64,000 bases of DNA, taken from the NCBI RefSeq assembly GCF_032452875.1, contig NC_083897.1, positions 8,228,854 to 8,292,853 on the forward strand, written 5' to 3'. The stretch is from Bos javanicus (taxonomy: Eukaryota; Chordata; Mammalia; Artiodactyla; Bovidae). The notes below the pieces were generated by a model. The model was given only the letters and a program-made list of their open reading frames with translations, was not told the origin of the DNA and did no database searches. This document shows, one piece after another, positions 60,222-64,000 of the stretch. The position numbers and the translations under genes were made by a program. Positions within the stretch are counted from its first letter, which is position 1. Each line of letters opens with the position of its first letter.

Positions 60222-60440
60222 ATATGGTGGCTCAGATGGTGAAGAATCTGCCTGCCAGTGTGGGAGACCCAAGTTCGATCCCTGGGTCACAAAGATCCCG
60301 TGGAGAAGGAAATGACTACCCACTCCAGTATTCTTGCCTGGAGAATTCCATGGGCAGAGGAGCCTTGTGAACTACATTCCATGGGGTCACAAAGAGCTGG
60401 ACACAAGTGAGCAACTAACACTTTCACTTTCACTTTTTTC
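60222..60440 (+). repeat. Bov-tA SINE, 5' end lost
   Basis: GGTGGCTCAGATGGTGAAGA to GTGAGCAACTAACACTTTCA. The first bases of the head are missing. Confidence 0.87.
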
Positions 60441-61512
60441 TTCATGGTGATGACATCAAAGATTAGCATGAATGTCTCTCAGTTCAGCGAGATCAGATGA
60501 CCCATATAAAAGATGTTGTGTGGGAGAAGGCTGGTAAAATATAAATCATGATTTTATTTATTCTGTGACATGTAAGCATAGGACATTTTAAAAGACCAAG
60601 ATAGACGGTAAAAACAGACTACGAGCACCATGTCAGAGAGAGGCTTACCACTACCACATCACGTTTCTTCCCTTCTCGCCAGTGACATCCTAGCCACCTC
60701 CTGATTGATGTCTGCTGATAAGACCAGTGGTGGAAGCTGAACACTCCACCAAAGTGAAATATACAAAGCTACTGCTCATCCTTCCTCAGTTGTTCCAAAC
60801 AAATCATCAGAGTGTGGAAATAACTCAGTGGCTAGATTTCCTGCCTTGACTTGGTTCAAAACAATTCATCCAGATAAACTTTCCTATTTCCTCCATCATT
60901 CTGGGAAACATACCACCAGAAAAGGTCATGAAAAGTAAATACACTAGGTTTTCAGAAAGTCTCTATATATTCCACTTCTAAGAAATATGTTTAAGAGAAA
61001 CAAAATGAATTATGGAGTTTTCACTGCTGGTTTTGACACAAATCAACCCTGTCTTCATCACCTAGTAATAACCTCACCTTCTTTTGTTTCTATAAAATTA
61101 GATAATGGTTGGATATGGTAGAACGTATGCTGATAAATCAAGAGGAAAATTTTTAAGTGAAATATTGAGATTAAAAAATTATGTGGAAAACAACTTGAAA
61201 GAATTCAAGTCATTTTATAATGCAATTGGCTCCAAGAACTGTGTGTCTAAAGCAGATTAAAATGACTGGTCCCTAGAGACAGGGGATTTGAATGCATAAG
61301 CACATTTCTATGTCAGCCATATTTTTGGTAAAATTTTGAGAAGACTTTAAAGCTCACATTTGCTATTAAAATTTTTATTTTTTAGAGATATATTGATAGT
61401 TCATGCAAATAAAGATCTCTTTGGGCCCTAATGAGCATTATTTTATGAAACTGTCTCTAGTTTCAAAATTATACAGTAAAGTGCCTATCAGTATAAAAAA
61501 ACAGCTCACAAT
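60441..61512. other. intergenic, nothing recognised
   Basis: AT-rich DNA; no repeat family, RNA gene or coding frame could be supported. Confidence 0.4.
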
Positions 61513-61632
61513 ATTTTTTTGGCTGCACCACATGTCGTGAGGGGGAGGTCTTAGTTGCCCGACCAGAGACTGAACCCATGTCCCCTGCATTGAAAGCACA
61601 GAGTCTTAACCGCTGGGCCAACAGGGAAGTAC
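61513..61632 (-). repeat. tRNA-derived (CHR-type) SINE
   Basis: TTTTTTTGGCTGCACCACAT to GGGCCAACAGGGAAGTACC on the minus strand. Confidence 0.83.
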
Positions 61633-61793
61633 CTTAATTATTTTTTAATATCTGTCCAATCAAAGCAGCACCATATCTGACTAAATTCCATGTGACAATT
61701 TCAATACTCTACTATTACAGTATTGATACTCTGCTGCTTTTAGCAATGAAATCAGAAAAATATATACCGAAATAGAATCTTATTACCCTCCAC

Positions 61794-62021
61794 AGGAGGC
61801 TTCTGCAGTGGCTCAGCGGTAAAGAATCCCACTGCAATGCAGGAGACAGAGGAGACGTGGGTTCAATCCCTGGGTCAGGAAGATCTCCTGGAGGAGGGCA
61901 CGGCACCCCACTCCAATAGTCTTGCCTGTAGAATCGCATGGATAGAGGAGCCTGGTGGGCTATAGTCCACAGGGTCACAAAGAGTCAGATACGACTGAGG
62001 CAACTGAGCACGCTCGCACGC
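61794..62021 (+). repeat. Bov-tA SINE with 9-bp target duplication
   Basis: GGCTTCTGCAGTGGCTCAGC to ACTGAGGCAACTGAGCACG. ACCCTCCAC is at 61785-61793 and 62022-62030. Confidence 0.88.
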
Positions 62022-62819
62022 ACCCTCCACTGACATTGTCTGACATGGTTATGCTGCTTTAAAGAAACTACTCATTTTCTCCTTCCCCTTTGCCTCTTTT
62101 GTCCTATCCTCACCCCTATCCAGTTCAGTCAAGTGTACTAGATCAATGGGATGGGGTGGGAAGGAGTGATATATTGGTTGAAATAAACTTTTTTTTGAAA
62201 AACTGCTGAATGCAAACCACCTCAAGGCAGTGTAAAAACACCAATAACAATGGAAACATTGCATGATTTGAATTAACTCTTTCATTCAACAAACATTAGT
62301 TGAACATCTGTGTGCTCATTGTTTTAGGCATTGAAAATACAAATATGAAGAAGATAGTCCTGAGTCAAAGAGTTCACTCTTTAAGGGACAAGCATCATGA
62401 GATGGAAGGAGTGACAGGCAATTTATATGTATGACTGGGTGGAAAAGGATTGACTAGGACTTTGCCAGGTGGACAAAGAAGAGAAGAGCTTCCAGGCAGA
62501 ATGAATAGCAAGTACAAGACAAGAAGATGTGAAATGACAAGGTGTTTTGGGGAACTTATAGGCTAATGGTGATGGGAGGGGAGGATGAAAAGCGGCCAGA
62601 GATGATGTTGGAAAGGAATAAGAGTTAAATCACAAAAGCGCTTTATATACCACTGATCACTAGACAGGTGTTTTCTCTTTTTGGTCAAGGATGGTACACA
62701 TAGCTTGGATGAAATATCCCTGAACCATGTATTTCTTTGCTTGGTCTTAGAGATACCATGATATCAGAAAGGAATATTCAGAGTGGTGAGTGGAAACAAC
62801 AGGAAAAATAGAACTTCAT
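62022..62819. other. intergenic with an old LINE/SINE relic
   Basis: CATTCAACAAACATTAGTTG and AACATCTGTGTGCTCATTG at about 62281 resemble old L2/MIR-type repeats. The rest was not recognised. Confidence 0.4.
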
Positions 62820-63760
62820 TTAAAATTCACAAATTAGAATAGTGTTCAGAAAAGATCCAAATCTCTTTGGAAATTAATTATATGGTACAAGTAGCATTTC
62901 AAATCAATATAGAAAGAATGGACTCTTCAGGAAATGATGTTGGAACAATTAGTTAACCTTTGGAGGGGGGAAGCTGAGCCCTACTTCATTCCTTATACTG
63001 AATAAATTCCAGATGGAGCAAATATTTAAAATTAAAATGAAAATAGTAGAAGAAAATATAAGTAAACATTTTGATCATCTTGAGATGGGGAAGATATTGT
63101 AAAGTATAGTCAAGGCTATGGTTTTTCCAGTGGTCATATATGGATGTGAGAGTTGGACTGTGAAGAAAGCTGAGTGCCGAAGAATTGATGCTTTTGAACT
63201 GTGGTGCTGGAGAAGACTCTTGAGAGTCCCTTGGACTGCAAGGAGATCTAACCAGTCCATTCTAAAGGAGATCAGTCCTGGGTGTTCTTTGGAAAGAATG
63301 ATGCTAAAGCTGAAACTCTAGTACTTTGGGCACCTCATGCAAAGAGTTGACTCATTAGAAAAGACTCTGATGCTGGGAGGGATTGGGGGCAGGAGGAAAA
63401 TGGGACGACAGAGGATGAGATGGCCGGATGGCATCATCAATTCGATGGACGTGAGTTTGAGTAAACTCCAGGAGTTGGTGATGGACAGGGAGGCCTGGCG
63501 TGTTGCAATTCATGGGGTCGCAAAGAGTCGGACATGACTGAGTGACTGAACTGAACTGAACTGATTCTAAACTCAGAAACAACAAAAAGATTGAGAAATA
63601 TGGCTACATAAAAATGTATAGCTCCCTAATAGTCCATGAAACTAAAATAAAAACAATGATCTGTGGAAAATATTTGTAATATTTATGATAAAGGGAAATT
63701 TTATTTAATATATAAAGAGCTCTTTTAAGACCAATAAGAAAAAACCCAACACAAGAATTA
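62820..63760 (+). repeat. ancient sense L1 ORF2 fragment split by BovB
   Basis: GATGTTGGAACAATTAGTTA, ACTGAATAAATTCCAGATGG and ATATTTAAAATTAAAATG precede the BovB, and AATATGGCTACATAAAAATG follows it, colinear with L1 ORF2 C-terminal sequence. Confidence 0.6.
63103..63563 (+). mobile_element. BovB 3'-end fragment, 5' truncated
   Basis: It starts at TAGTCAAGGCTATGGTTTTT and ends GACTGAACTGAACTGAACT. The frames 63118-63321 (YGCESWTVKKAECRRIDAFE) and 63337-63537 cover the C-terminal end, with a stop between them. No clear target duplication was found. Confidence 0.9.
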
Positions 63761-64000
63761 GAAAATGGCCAGTGGATGTTGATAATCTAATTAGATTCTC
63801 TATAATCAGATAACTTTGTCATGTATTATAAATGTTAAAAACTCAACTAAAAATCCTCTAATACTTTACTTCTTTAATCTCCTTGGTTTTTCTGGACAAA
63901 GATCGACTATTCTCAAATATGTATACCTGAATCTCTGTTCAGACGAATATTTTACCGTCTTTATTTTGCTGCCCTTGTTTTCAGAATGTATACTTGAACC
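63761..64000. other. intergenic, nothing recognised
   Basis: AT-rich right edge of the window. Confidence 0.4.

Overview
The window is ruminant nuclear DNA, most likely from a bovid such as cattle, on the X chromosome. Two things show this: the last six exons of STAG2, an X-linked cohesin gene in mammals, and dense ruminant-specific retroposons (BovB LINEs, Bov-tA and BovA2 SINEs), together with artiodactyl tRNA-derived SINEs and an L1 of the bovine type. Cow, sheep, goat or buffalo cannot be told apart by eye.

Positions 1-15,090: the 3' part of STAG2 on the + strand. Six coding exons (639-862, 3713-3902, 3993-4103, 7455-7581, 8532-8609, 13160-13183) join in frame with consensus splice sites and encode the C-terminal 250 residues. 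The 111-nt exon at 3993-4103 can be skipped without a frame change. The 3' UTR runs from 13184 to about 15,090. The introns hold MIR and L2 relics, short L1 pieces and a run of three same-strand SINE units just upstream of one exon.

Positions 15,090-64,000: no host gene was recognised. This is intergenic DNA built from nested transposons. Main landmarks are a BovB with an inverted 5' arm (18,539-21,067), an ancient antisense L1 (23,560-27,690), a near-full-length but broken BovB (30,555-33,652), an internally deleted L1 between perfect 14-bp target duplications (33,981-39,870), an RPS4X processed pseudogene split by a SINE (41,917-43,083), and a 10-kb skeleton of one ancient antisense L1 (43,615-53,630). 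That skeleton is riddled with SINEs, a Tigger DNA transposon, an LTR fragment and an odd retrocopy. Two BovB copies in opposite orientation follow (53,898-55,935 and 57,735-58,837), and a BovB tail sits inside an older L1 near the right edge.

The only functional product supported is STAG2. All long reading frames outside it are broken retrotransposon proteins or the RPS4X pseudogene. I found no new gene system. The most interesting items are rearranged retroelements whose target-site duplications and nesting let their history be read, and a chimeric BovB-plus-unknown-sequence retrocopy whose parent transcript I could not identify.
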